From assembly GCA_964495655.1 (NCBI GenBank), contig CAZBWK010000072.1, forward strand, positions 1-20,542: a stretch of 20,542 bases of DNA. Direction: 5' to 3'. Made by a program: the position numbers and the translations under genes. Source of the DNA: JAAYJR01 sp964495655 (GTDB lineage: Bacteria; Bacteroidota; Bacteroidia; Bacteroidales; Prolixibacteraceae). This document shows, piece by piece, positions 6,900 to 14,419 of this stretch (position 1 is the first letter of the stretch; each line of letters begins with the position of its first letter). The notes below the pieces were generated by a model. The model had not been told where the DNA came from, ran no database searches, and saw only the letters and a list, made by a program, of their open reading frames with translations.

Positions 6900-9308
6900 T
6901 TAACGCTTGTTCCGGTATTTTCTGACAGCATTATAAATGATACCCCAGAAGGCCACAATGATAAGAGGAGTCAACACATTCAGAAGCTGCCAACGGGACC
7001 TCTCTTCACGCAAACGCACTTTATCCAGCAATCTTAATTTTTGGGTCCTGCTGCGTAATTGCATTATTCCCCGGTCGTCGTTCAGATAATAGATAATGTT
7101 GAGTAAAAAATCTTTATTGCCGAATGTACGGCCTGATACCCGGTCGTAGCCAAGTTCCCCCACACGGGGAGGATTCGCCGAGTAGTCAACCTGATTTACT
7201 ATGATGCCGCCATCGGCTATAACAACCATTTTTGTGTACGGGCTATCCTCAATCACCTCCGGTCTGCTTATGCCGATAGCTTCTGTCATCCTGTTTTTGA
7301 ACACAGAAGTAAAGGAACCTTCAAGCAGAACCCCGACAGGTATGAACTGCTGGTTAAACAGTTCACGCGCAGGAGGATTGTCAATATTTTTAAGGCTTAC
7401 CGCAGAAGGGGATTTTACCCTTCTGGCATAAGGGGATGTTGTTAATATCACACTTTTTCTGATGGGATTTCCTGAAACAGTATCAACAGAAGAGACAAAC
7501 TCTGTAAAGACCCGGTTTATATTGCGACTCAGCGGATGATTATCATCAGGTACCAGCAAAGGTGAATAATACCACGGATGAAGGGTAAACCTGGGGGTGG
7601 TACCGGGGGGCGCTGTATTTACACGTAACCTTGCACACTCGACATCCTGCAGCAGTTCATAATTAATGCGAACTCCGTAATTAAACAGCTGGTCGTGCAG
7701 GTTCAGGTCACGGGGAAATGCAAAGGTCAGATGCCCTTTCGACAAACTGTCAATGCTTACCTGCACAGGATCAATAAGCCATACCACTTTGCCTCCCTGC
7801 ATTATATACTGATCAATCATATACTTATCCTTCTCGCTGAAGGGTTGAACAGGATCAGCTATTATAAGTATCTCTGCCACACTCTTGCCGCTTGTTAATG
7901 AGTCGGCAGTTACACGTTTGACCAGAAAATCTTCAGTCAGCGATGCTGTAATGTCATAAACCTGGTATCTGTCAGCTTCGCCATGACCCTCCAGAAAGGC
8001 TAATGAAGGCCTTCTCTTTCGCATCAGCTTCCTGAATGCATTTACCAGCTCAAATTCGACACTTTCAATCGAGTGATTAAAATTAACTTCGTGCGAAAAA
8101 TCTGAATTATATTTTAAAAAGTTGACGGCAGCCTCTTTCCCTTCATACCTGATCAGGGCACCGGGGAATATCTGCCTGGCGCTGACCCCCTCATCTGTCT
8201 CGCGCCTGAAACTTACAGGTTTTACTCCTTTTGAAATAATTGACTCAATAAACTGCTCCCTTTTCTCAATATTAGCAATAGTGTAAGGATCAGTAATCTT
8301 TATCCTTATATTCTTGTCTGACCAGGCATTTAATACAGCTACCTTTTCAAATACCTCCTGCTGAACTTTTCTCAGTCCCGGTTCAAGTTTTCCAGCAAGG
8401 AAGAACTCAACCCCCGCATGACTTTCCATACTGGTTGCTATCTCCCTGCTGACAGCAGACAAGGTATAACGTTTGTCTGAAGTCAGGTCAATCCTGTAAA
8501 AAATATTACCCGACACAAAAAAGACAACCGGCATAACAATAAAAATAAGAACAGTTCTTTTCCTGTACTTCTTATCTTTCCATTTACCTTCTCTTAAAGA
8601 TCCTGCGGTGATCCATAAAAACAGGAATGTCATCCCGGCAAAATATATAAGGTCTCTGAGATCTATCACCCCTCGTGCAACAGAAAGGTAATGGTTGTTA
8701 ATACTTAGCCACGACAGCAACTGCTCAGGTAAATAAGGGACACCACTGCCAGCGACAAAATCAAAACCCAGGAAAAAGGCAAAGGAAATTGCCATTGCCA
8801 GAATGAAGGATATGATCTGATTATCGGTAAGCGAAGATGCAAAAATGCCTATTGCTATATAGATAGCAGCAAGAAAGAAAAGGCCGGCAAATGATCCCCA
8901 GGCAGCGCCGGTATCAATTATTCCCACGGGATTACCAAGTAGATAAACAGACAGAAACCATATTAATGTTGGCAGCAATGAAAAGAATACAAGGAGAAGG
9001 CCTGCAAGGAACTTGGCCAGAACCAGTTTAACATCCTGCACCGGACGGGTAAGGAGAATTTCAAGCGTGCCACTCCTCTTCTCGTCAGCAAAAAACCTCA
9101 TGGTAATTGCCGGTATAAGGAAGAGATAAAGCCAGGGAGCAAGTGAGAAAAAACCTTCCAGGGTAGCATATCCGTTATCGGGAATATTGTAAAGGCCCGG
9201 AAAGATCCAAAGAAACAAACCGGCAACCAGCAAAAAAGCAGTTATTGCCAAATAACCGGTCAGCGAACCAAAAAAAATATTTATCTCCTTTTTTAATAAA
9301 CTGTACAT
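6900..9308 (-). CDS. gldFG: GldF-GldG fusion: ABC transporter permease plus gliding-type substrate-binding/auxiliary protein
   Basis: An 802-residue inner-membrane protein joining two genes that are separate in Flavobacterium. Residues 1-~240 form a GldF-like ABC-2 permease with about six membrane helices and the loop EKRSGTLEILLTRPV (76-90). A basic linker (KWKDKKYRKR, 242-251) leads into GldG, with a membrane helix (252-270), the typical entry YRIDLTSDKRYTLS (271-284), a large periplasmic domain (about 285-765) including AFLEGHGE, and a C-terminal anchor helix before KYRNKR. The family works with the ATPase GldA, needed for gliding in Flavobacterium but also present in non-gliding Bacteroidales, so motility should not be assumed. 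No gldA lies in this window. It follows lpxB by 19 bases and probably shares its transcript, which hints at an envelope role. No break or stop is seen at the junction, so the fusion looks genuine. Confidence 0.92.
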   Translation of the reverse strand: MYSLLKKEINIFFGSLTGYLAITAFLLVAGLFLWIFPGLYNIPDNGYATLEGFFSLAPWLYLFLIPAITMRFFADEKRSGTLEILLTRPVQDVKLVLAKFLAGLLLVFFSLLPTLIWFLSVYLLGNPVGIIDTGAAWGSFAGLFFLAAIYIAIGIFASSLTDNQIISFILAMAISFAFFLGFDFVAGSGVPYLPEQLLSWLSINNHYLSVARGVIDLRDLIYFAGMTFLFLWITAGSLREGKWKDKKYRKRTVLIFIVMPVVFFVSGNIFYRIDLTSDKRYTLSAVSREIATSMESHAGVEFFLAGKLEPGLRKVQQEVFEKVAVLNAWSDKNIRIKITDPYTIANIEKREQFIESIISKGVKPVSFRRETDEGVSARQIFPGALIRYEGKEAAVNFLKYNSDFSHEVNFNHSIESVEFELVNAFRKLMRKRRPSLAFLEGHGEADRYQVYDITASLTEDFLVKRVTADSLTSGKSVAEILIIADPVQPFSEKDKYMIDQYIMQGGKVVWLIDPVQVSIDSLSKGHLTFAFPRDLNLHDQLFNYGVRINYELLQDVECARLRVNTAPPGTTPRFTLHPWYYSPLLVPDDNHPLSRNINRVFTEFVSSVDTVSGNPIRKSVILTTSPYARRVKSPSAVSLKNIDNPPARELFNQQFIPVGVLLEGSFTSVFKNRMTEAIGISRPEVIEDSPYTKMVVIADGGIIVNQVDYSANPPRVGELGYDRVSGRTFGNKDFLLNIIYYLNDDRGIMQLRSRTQKLRLLDKVRLREERSRWQLLNVLTPLIIVAFWGIIYNAVRKYRNKR

Positions 9309-9327
9309 GGTTTAAAATATATCGGAT

Positions 9328-10470
9328 TTACCCATCACCCGCAATTAACAATTCGATCATTCTGGCTGCCGTTCTGCGTGAGCTGCCTGCATCACCTGTC
9401 AGTTTTCTCAAACGGCCGTAATCATCAATTATTCTCTTTCTGTAGTTCTGATCACAGAGCAAACGGGTTAATTCATTTCTTACATTGCCGGCTGTCATCT
9501 CCACCTGTAAATACTCTTTTACTGACTCTTTCCCCAAAATAAGATTAGGAAGCGACACCCATTTTACATGTAATAAAACATACTTCATCAGCCAGTAAAG
9601 CAGCCAACCCCCCTCCAGCCTGTACAGGACAGATTGCGGCACATTGAAAAGGGCTGTCTCGAGCGATGCTGTCCCGGATGTGACCAGGGCAGCATAAGCA
9701 TTATTTAAAAGATCATAAGTCTGATCAAAAATAAGGGCAATACCTGAATCTTCAAGTATACTATCATATATGTGGCTGTCAACACTTCTGACGCCTGCTA
9801 CAACAAACTGGAAATTACTGAATCCTTCCACAGCCTTCTTCATAACGGGCAGGGAGTTCCTTATCTCCTGTTTTCTGCTTCCGGCAAGCAGGGCAACCAC
9901 CGGTCGCTCATCCAGGTTATTCTCTTCCAGAAACTGTGGTCCCGGCCGTGCATTTTTCAGAAATGAGGTTACAGAATCCATCAACGGATTACCAGTGTAA
10001 TGAACATTAATTCCATGCTTTCTGAAAAAATCCGTTTCGAAAGGCAGAATTGTAAAAATCTCATCGGCAAATTTCCTGAGCTTTTTTACCCTGTACTCTT
10101 TCCATGCCCAAACTTTTGGGGCTATATAGTAAAAAACTTTAATGTCTTGTTTATGTGCAAATTCGGCAATCTTCAGATTAAAGCCGGGATAATCTATCAG
10201 GATGAGAACATCCGGAGAGTATTTAAGCAGGTCCTGTCTGCAATAATTCATAAACCTCCCGATGGTCCTGATGTTAAGAACAACATTCACCACTCCCATA
10301 AATGCCATTTCACGATAATGATGAACCAACCCGTCCCCTGCAGCCTTAACCATTAGCTCACCGCCAAAAAACCTGAATTTTGCCGTTCGGTCAGCCTCTT
10401 TTAACTCCCTGATTAAATGGGAACCATGCAAATCTCCGGAAGCTTCACCGGCAATAAGATAATACTTCAT
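9328..10470 (-). CDS. lpxB: Lipid-A-disaccharide synthase
   Basis: LpxB is the GT19 glycosyltransferase that joins UDP-2,3-diacylglucosamine to lipid X, forming the lipid A disaccharide at the inner face of the cytoplasmic membrane. The 380-residue product has the family N-terminus MKYYLIAGEASGDLHG (GEASGD at 8-13), FFGGELMVKAAG, the MAFMGVVNVVLN segment, YYIAPKVWAWKEYRVKKL, LLAGSRKQEI and the UDP-binding VTSGTASLETALF. Length equals that of other LpxB proteins. I start at ATG 10470 rather than the in-frame start at 10512, because GEASGD normally sits within the first dozen residues. It lies downstream of surE and a small membrane protein gene. The kdsC gene at the far end of the window serves the same LPS pathway. 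Confidence 0.96.
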   Translation of the reverse strand: MKYYLIAGEASGDLHGSHLIRELKEADRTAKFRFFGGELMVKAAGDGLVHHYREMAFMGVVNVVLNIRTIGRFMNYCRQDLLKYSPDVLILIDYPGFNLKIAEFAHKQDIKVFYYIAPKVWAWKEYRVKKLRKFADEIFTILPFETDFFRKHGINVHYTGNPLMDSVTSFLKNARPGPQFLEENNLDERPVVALLAGSRKQEIRNSLPVMKKAVEGFSNFQFVVAGVRSVDSHIYDSILEDSGIALIFDQTYDLLNNAYAALVTSGTASLETALFNVPQSVLYRLEGGWLLYWLMKYVLLHVKWVSLPNLILGKESVKEYLQVEMTAGNVRNELTRLLCDQNYRKRIIDDYGRLRKLTGDAGSSRRTAARMIELLIAGDG

Positions 10471-10528
10471 CCCGTTAACAATTTTCAAACATGCATACAA
10501 CAAAAACCACAAATTCTGTCCTTCATTT

Positions 10529-10553
10529 GTTATGACTATTCAAATATCATAAC
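10529..10553. repeat. Inverted repeat in the lpxB leader
   Basis: GTTATGA (10529-10535) and TCATAAC (10547-10553) form a perfect 7-base inverted repeat around an 11-base AT-rich loop. It lies in the 98-base gap between the small membrane protein gene and lpxB. It could be a processing hairpin or operator. No T-run marks it as a terminator. Confidence 0.3.
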
Positions 10554-10568
10554 CGCCCGGACTAAATT

Positions 10569-10871
10569 CTAAAATGCCTTTACTATAAGTATAACAACAG
10601 CATAAATGATAGTAGCCCCAAGCACTCCGCGCGCAGCCCTGTCATAATTCATCTTTATAAAACCCATAAAAACCAATAAATTGGCAAACACACACAGGCT
10701 GCCCAATTTCACCAGGGCATTCAGCCGGGTGAGACTTCTTACATATTCATCTATAGGAATATTGCTTTCCCTGAAAAAATAGATAATAAAAAATATGATC
10801 AGCGGAACCAGGAATCCGGCAAGGAATCCGGTAACAGGCAGATCGAGCGGTTTTCTTTTTTTTCTCTTCAT
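10569..10871 (-). CDS. Small three-helix membrane protein of unknown function
   Basis: A 100-residue protein with a strongly basic start (MKRKKRKPLDLP) followed by three predicted membrane helices, at about 14-34, 55-72 and 80-98. The basic start suggests the N-terminus lies in the cytoplasm. I recognise no catalytic motif. The ATG shares one base with the surE stop (TAATG at 10873-10869), and lpxB follows about 98 bases later. It is therefore almost certainly translated from the surE-lpxB transcript, and its position implies an envelope-related role. That is inference from location only. The tight coupling and clean helix pattern support it as a real gene despite the lack of a named family. 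Confidence 0.75.
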   Translation of the reverse strand: MKRKKRKPLDLPVTGFLAGFLVPLIIFFIIYFFRESNIPIDEYVRSLTRLNALVKLGSLCVFANLLVFMGFIKMNYDRAARGVLGATIIYAVVILIVKAF

Positions 10872-11632
10872 TAAAATTTCCAGTTTTTTAACACTTCCAT
10901 TGACTTATAACAAGTCATATCTACCTTAACAGGAACTATTGAAGCGTAGTTATTTTTTAAAGCATGAATGTCGGTTTCAGTTGCATCTTCCTCAAAATTC
11001 TTAAAATACCCTGAAAGCCAGTGATACTCCCTGCCATGAGGATCAGTCCTTTTCTCAAACTCCTCCACCCATTTGCCGTGTGTCTGACGGCATATCTTTA
11101 TTCCTTTAGGCTTTCCCCGGGGTATATTGACATTAAGACAGGTATAGGGCGCCAGTCCGTTGTCCAGTACATTTTGAAAAACTTTAGCAACAACTATTTT
11201 TGCTTTCGAAAAATCTGCATCCGGATTATAATCATCAAGTGAGAACCCAATGGCAGGGACTCCGTGCAGGCAGGCCTCAATAGCTGCTCCCATTGTTCCG
11301 CTGTATATAACACTTATTGAAGAGTTAGCCCCGTGGTTTATGCCCGACACCACAAAATCGGGCGGATGTTCGAGTAAATCATTAAAACTTAGTTTCACAC
11401 TGTCGACAGGTGTACCGTTGCATTTATAAGCAGGAACATCGAGTATCTTTTCCACAGGAACAGCTCTCAAGGGATGATCAACAGTAATTCCGCATCCTTT
11501 GCCTGACATAGACACTTCCGATGAGATAACATTCACCCTGCCGAACAGCTTCATGACTTCAACCAGTTCACGCAATCCCCTGGCATGAATACCATCATCA
11601 TTTGTAACTAAAATCGAAGGTTTTTTTGTCAT
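10871..11632 (-). CDS. surE: 5'/3'-nucleotidase SurE
   Basis: SurE is a metal-dependent phosphatase that removes phosphate from nucleoside 5'- and 3'-monophosphates and is tied to stationary-phase survival. The 253-residue protein carries the diagnostic LVTNDDGIHARGL, with N11, D12 and D13 of the metal site. It also has a serine in SMSGKG (S43) and N99 in SGINHGAN, the equivalents of the remaining metal ligands, and YSGTMGAAIEACLHGVPAIGFS. Length is normal. It heads the minus-strand run surE, membrane protein, lpxB, gldFG, diverging from the Mut7-C gene across 257 bases. A perfect TAnnTTTG element lies just upstream. SurE beside LPS genes is a plausible Bacteroidetes arrangement but does not imply a shared pathway. 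Confidence 0.96.
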   Translation of the reverse strand: MTKKPSILVTNDDGIHARGLRELVEVMKLFGRVNVISSEVSMSGKGCGITVDHPLRAVPVEKILDVPAYKCNGTPVDSVKLSFNDLLEHPPDFVVSGINHGANSSISVIYSGTMGAAIEACLHGVPAIGFSLDDYNPDADFSKAKIVVAKVFQNVLDNGLAPYTCLNVNIPRGKPKGIKICRQTHGKWVEEFEKRTDPHGREYHWLSGYFKNFEEDATETDIHALKNNYASIVPVKVDMTCYKSMEVLKNWKF

Positions 11633-11651
11633 AACGCATTTGTATAAGAAA

Positions 11652-11659
11652 CAAAGATA
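11652..11659 (-). promoter_or_regulatory. Probable -7 element for the surE operon
   Basis: On the minus strand the bases read TATCTTTG, an exact match to the Bacteroidetes -7 consensus TAnnTTTG, 19 bases before the surE ATG. No good TTTG box lies 19-21 bases further up, so the call rests on the -7 box and its position. Confidence 0.4.
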
Positions 11660-11818
11660 TATGAAACAGGCATGATTATAAAATCACACAAGAGAATTAT
11701 TAAAACATTTGCGGGCTCCTCCGGCTGAAACCGGGACAGGCTATATGATAACATAGTAAAATACATGTTTATGCATATCCCGGGAGTAATAAACTTTAAC
11801 TGGCATTCCAAAATCAAA

Positions 11819-11850
11819 TTTGAGTAAATAGAAAAATTTCTATATTTTTA
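11819..11850 (+). promoter_or_regulatory. Probable promoter for the Mut7-C gene, overlapped by a palindrome
   Basis: TTTG (11819-11822) and TATTTTTA (11843-11850) are 20 bases apart, matching TTTG-N19..21-TAnnTTTG with one mismatch. Transcription would start near 11857, about 33 bases before ATG 11890. A 7-base inverted repeat, ATAGAAA-AA-TTTCTAT (11828-11843), lies between the boxes and touches the -7 box, a position typical of a repressor site. The rest of the 257-base divergent spacer shows nothing else I can name. Confidence 0.4.
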
Positions 11851-11889
11851 TCAGAAAAGGCCGGTGTATGCAAATTAATTGAAAACACT

Positions 11890-12702
11890 ATGGTTCAAGT
11901 CAGTAATAACAAAGCAAATAATAACCATTCTCCTGTAAGAAGGGTGGCCTTTTTCCGTTTTTACGAAGAGCTTAACGACCACCTTCCTGATGAATTCCGG
12001 AAAAAGACCTTCCCTTATGAATTCTATGGCAGGCCATCGGTCAGAAATTCAATTCATGCCATTGGCATACCTCACAGCGAAGTGGACCTTATAATCGTTA
12101 ACGGAACCTCTGTAAATTTTAGTTATCAGCTGCAGGGGGGTGAGATGGTCTCTGTTTACCCTGTCTTTGAGTCACTGGATCTGTCTCCTGTTATTCATCT
12201 GAGATCGGAGCCACTGCGTGAAACAAGGTTCATCGTTGATGTAAACCTGGGTAAGCTGGCCTTAAAACTTCGCTTGTTGGGTTTTGACACCTTATTCAGT
12301 AACAGCTTTAAGGACCATGAGATTATATCAATATCCCTCAATGAGAAAAGGATCATTCTTACACGCGACAAAGGAATATTGAAACAAAATTCGGTAACAC
12401 ACGGTTACTGGCTCCGAAATGATAATCCTAAAAAACAACTTTATGAGGTGGTAAACAGGCTGCAATTACAAAACAGTTTCAGGCCGTTTTCGAGATGCAC
12501 TCACTGCAACAGCAAGTTAATAGAAACCGATAAAGAGAGGTTAAACGGCATCATACCTGATGATACCCTCAGTTATTACAACCAGTTCTGGGAATGCACC
12601 GGCTGCGGCAGGATTTACTGGAAGGGCTCCCACTTCAGACACATATTCAAGTGGATTGAGAAGCTGAAGGATCGGTTTGCTAAAGCGAACGGCAAGGGAT
12701 GA
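11890..12702 (+). CDS. Mut7-C RNase-domain protein with ubiquitin-like N-terminus and zinc ribbon
   Basis: A 270-residue cytoplasmic protein of the Mut7-C family, a PIN-like putative RNase. The N-terminal ~100 residues resemble the Mut7-C ubiquitin/ThiS-like module (RVAFFRFYEELNDHLP, then IGIPHSEVDLIIVNGTSV, and GGEMVSVYPVF). The catalytic-type domain follows, with RFIVDVNLGKLALKLRLLGFDT (D117) and RIILTRDKGIL (D160), the acidic residues expected for a PIN-like metal site. A zinc ribbon closes it, CTHC at 203-206 and CTGC at 236-239, then a basic tail. This order matches the usual Bacteroidetes architecture. No toxin-antitoxin partner is adjacent. It diverges from surE and converges on the sulfatase operon with only 16 bases between stops. 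RNase activity and target are inferred from the family. Confidence 0.88.
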   Translation: MVQVSNNKANNNHSPVRRVAFFRFYEELNDHLPDEFRKKTFPYEFYGRPSVRNSIHAIGIPHSEVDLIIVNGTSVNFSYQLQGGEMVSVYPVFESLDLSPVIHLRSEPLRETRFIVDVNLGKLALKLRLLGFDTLFSNSFKDHEIISISLNEKRIILTRDKGILKQNSVTHGYWLRNDNPKKQLYEVVNRLQLQNSFRPFSRCTHCNSKLIETDKERLNGIIPDDTLSYYNQFWECTGCGRIYWKGSHFRHIFKWIEKLKDRFAKANGKG

Positions 12703-12718
12703 AATACAACTGACAATA

Positions 12719-14326
12719 TTATGGCTTTGGGAATTCCCTCATAGGACTGTACCTTATATAAGTATCAAAAATACCTTTTTCAGGACCGGTGATCCGGGGA
12801 TCCTCCGATCTGTACAGTTCCTCCAGCAACGCCTCCTTCAACTCTCTTTCTGTTTCTTTATATTCCGGGGTACCTGACAGATTATTAAGGCACCACGGAT
12901 CACTTTTTATGTCAAAAAATTCAAATTCAGGTCTTTTGGCATGAGCATGGTCGAAGTATGGTCTAATTTTCTCATCATTCATATTTTCAATTATAAAAGA
13001 TTTTGAAGGAGCTGCATCAATATCTGTAAATGCCCAGTCGGAGTGATGTATGCCATTTTCATCAATACCATACATTGGCAGCAGTTCATTTTCAGTGCCT
13101 GGTTTTATGCGTTGCGGTGCACCTGCAGGCCAACGTTCAGGTTTCATATTCCAGATCAGCAGGTGGCCTTCACTGCGAATTGCCCTTTGGGGATAACCCA
13201 TATTAAGATATCTTGAACAAGAGTGTCTTTCACGGCCTGAGAATGCATATTTCCTTTCACTGTCAACCACTCCCTGCTTACCGGATTTCAACAGGTTTAA
13301 AAAGCTCCTGCCTGAAAAAGGCAGCATACCCTCACTGCTTGTCCCTGTGATCTCAAGTATCGTGGGAGCCAGGTCAGAAAAACTTATAGGGTCATCTACA
13401 GCCCTACCGCCCGGATACTCCTCAGGATAGCGCACTGCAAAGGGAACATGGATCCCGTATTCATAACAATTTGCCTTTGCCCTCGGGAAGGGCATTCCGT
13501 TGTCTCCTGTAACAATAACTATCGTATTGTCTAACTCGCCTTTCTCCTCCAGGTAATCAAGCATTCTTTTCAGATGAAGGTCAAACCATTCAATTTCCAC
13601 GGCATAATCCAGCAGGTCACCCCTTACTATCTCATCATCAGGCAAAAACTTCGGCACATCAACATCATCGGGATTTTTACCGTTCCTCTTCCATGAATCC
13701 TGCTCATAAGCCCTGTGAGGCTCAGTTGCTCCATACCAGAAGAAAAATGGTTTGTCCCCCCTGACATTTTCCATAAAATACCTGAAGTTCTCAAAATAAT
13801 TGACAGCGCCTATGCCTCCTGCAGTTCGTTCATCTTCAGCAGACCCGGCCTCATAACGAATATTGCTGTAGGCTATCCCGCCGGCATCCGTGGCACGCCA
13901 TAAGGAATCATTTTCATTGCGGGCATACTGAAAAGGAGAAACTCCTTTACCTGTTCTCCCCGTTATATAACCATTCTGTTCCAACATGTCAATAAAAGGA
14001 ACGTACTTCTTCATCCATGAGGAGGCATGTTGTCCCGACTGCTCATTTTGCCAGTGATAGCGCCCTGTAACCAGTGAACTTCGTGAGGGAGCACAGCCGG
14101 GTGATCCGGCTATGCAGTTTGTAAAAAAAACTCCCTCCCCGGCCACTCTGTCAAATGCCGGGGTGTTCACAAACTTACAGCCTGCAAACCCTGTGTGTAA
14201 ATATGACTGATCGTCGCTGATAGCAAACAAAATGTTAGGGCGCTGCGTTTGCTTCAATTCTTTGCCGGAACAACCGGTAAGAAAAGTTACAACTATTAAA
14301 ATAAACCAGGTAATTAATGAATGCAT
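12719..14326 (-). CDS. Lipoprotein sulfatase, SGSH-like (N-sulfoglucosamine sulfohydrolase type)
   Basis: A 535-residue type I sulfatase that should hydrolyse sulfate from a glycan in the periplasm or at the outer membrane. A lipoprotein signal ends in FLTGC (C19). Catalytic features are ISDDQ (D38, D39) for Ca2+ binding, the formylglycine motif CAPSR at 78-82 in GCAPSRSSLVTGRYHWQNEQSG, GRTGKG, and the late metal motif VTGDNGMPFPRAK. The GCAPSRSSL...HWQNE stretch and C-terminal layout resemble human SGSH and the S1_8-type bacterial group more than arylsulfatases. That makes N-sulfate or a related amino-sugar sulfate a reasonable guess, not a proof. C78 must be converted to formylglycine, and no maturase gene lies in the window. 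It is the last gene of the operon, 93 bases after the preceding stop, so it may have an extra promoter. Confidence 0.9.
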   Translation of the reverse strand: MHSLITWFILIVVTFLTGCSGKELKQTQRPNILFAISDDQSYLHTGFAGCKFVNTPAFDRVAGEGVFFTNCIAGSPGCAPSRSSLVTGRYHWQNEQSGQHASSWMKKYVPFIDMLEQNGYITGRTGKGVSPFQYARNENDSLWRATDAGGIAYSNIRYEAGSAEDERTAGGIGAVNYFENFRYFMENVRGDKPFFFWYGATEPHRAYEQDSWKRNGKNPDDVDVPKFLPDDEIVRGDLLDYAVEIEWFDLHLKRMLDYLEEKGELDNTIVIVTGDNGMPFPRAKANCYEYGIHVPFAVRYPEEYPGGRAVDDPISFSDLAPTILEITGTSSEGMLPFSGRSFLNLLKSGKQGVVDSERKYAFSGRERHSCSRYLNMGYPQRAIRSEGHLLIWNMKPERWPAGAPQRIKPGTENELLPMYGIDENGIHHSDWAFTDIDAAPSKSFIIENMNDEKIRPYFDHAHAKRPEFEFFDIKSDPWCLNNLSGTPEYKETERELKEALLEELYRSEDPRITGPEKGIFDTYIRYSPMREFPKP

Positions 14327-14419
14327 ATAAATATAGTTTAATATATAATGATCAATTGTTTATTCAAAGAGTACTCATTTATGCTAAAAAAGTTACAATA
14401 AACAAAATGGCTCTGAAGA

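Noticed and set aside
10471..10512. Longer LpxB start 14 codons upstream
   Set aside because: LpxB normally begins a few residues before GEASGD. The added MWFLLYACLKIVNG has no family support.
11629..11817. 62-residue open frame in the surE/Mut7-C spacer, minus strand
   Set aside because: It overlaps the surE start and the probable surE promoter, and shows no motif. It is most likely chance.
11890..12702. Mut7-C protein as the toxin of a toxin-antitoxin pair
   Set aside because: There is no small partner gene beside it. The ubiquitin-like plus zinc-ribbon architecture fits the standalone Mut7-C family.
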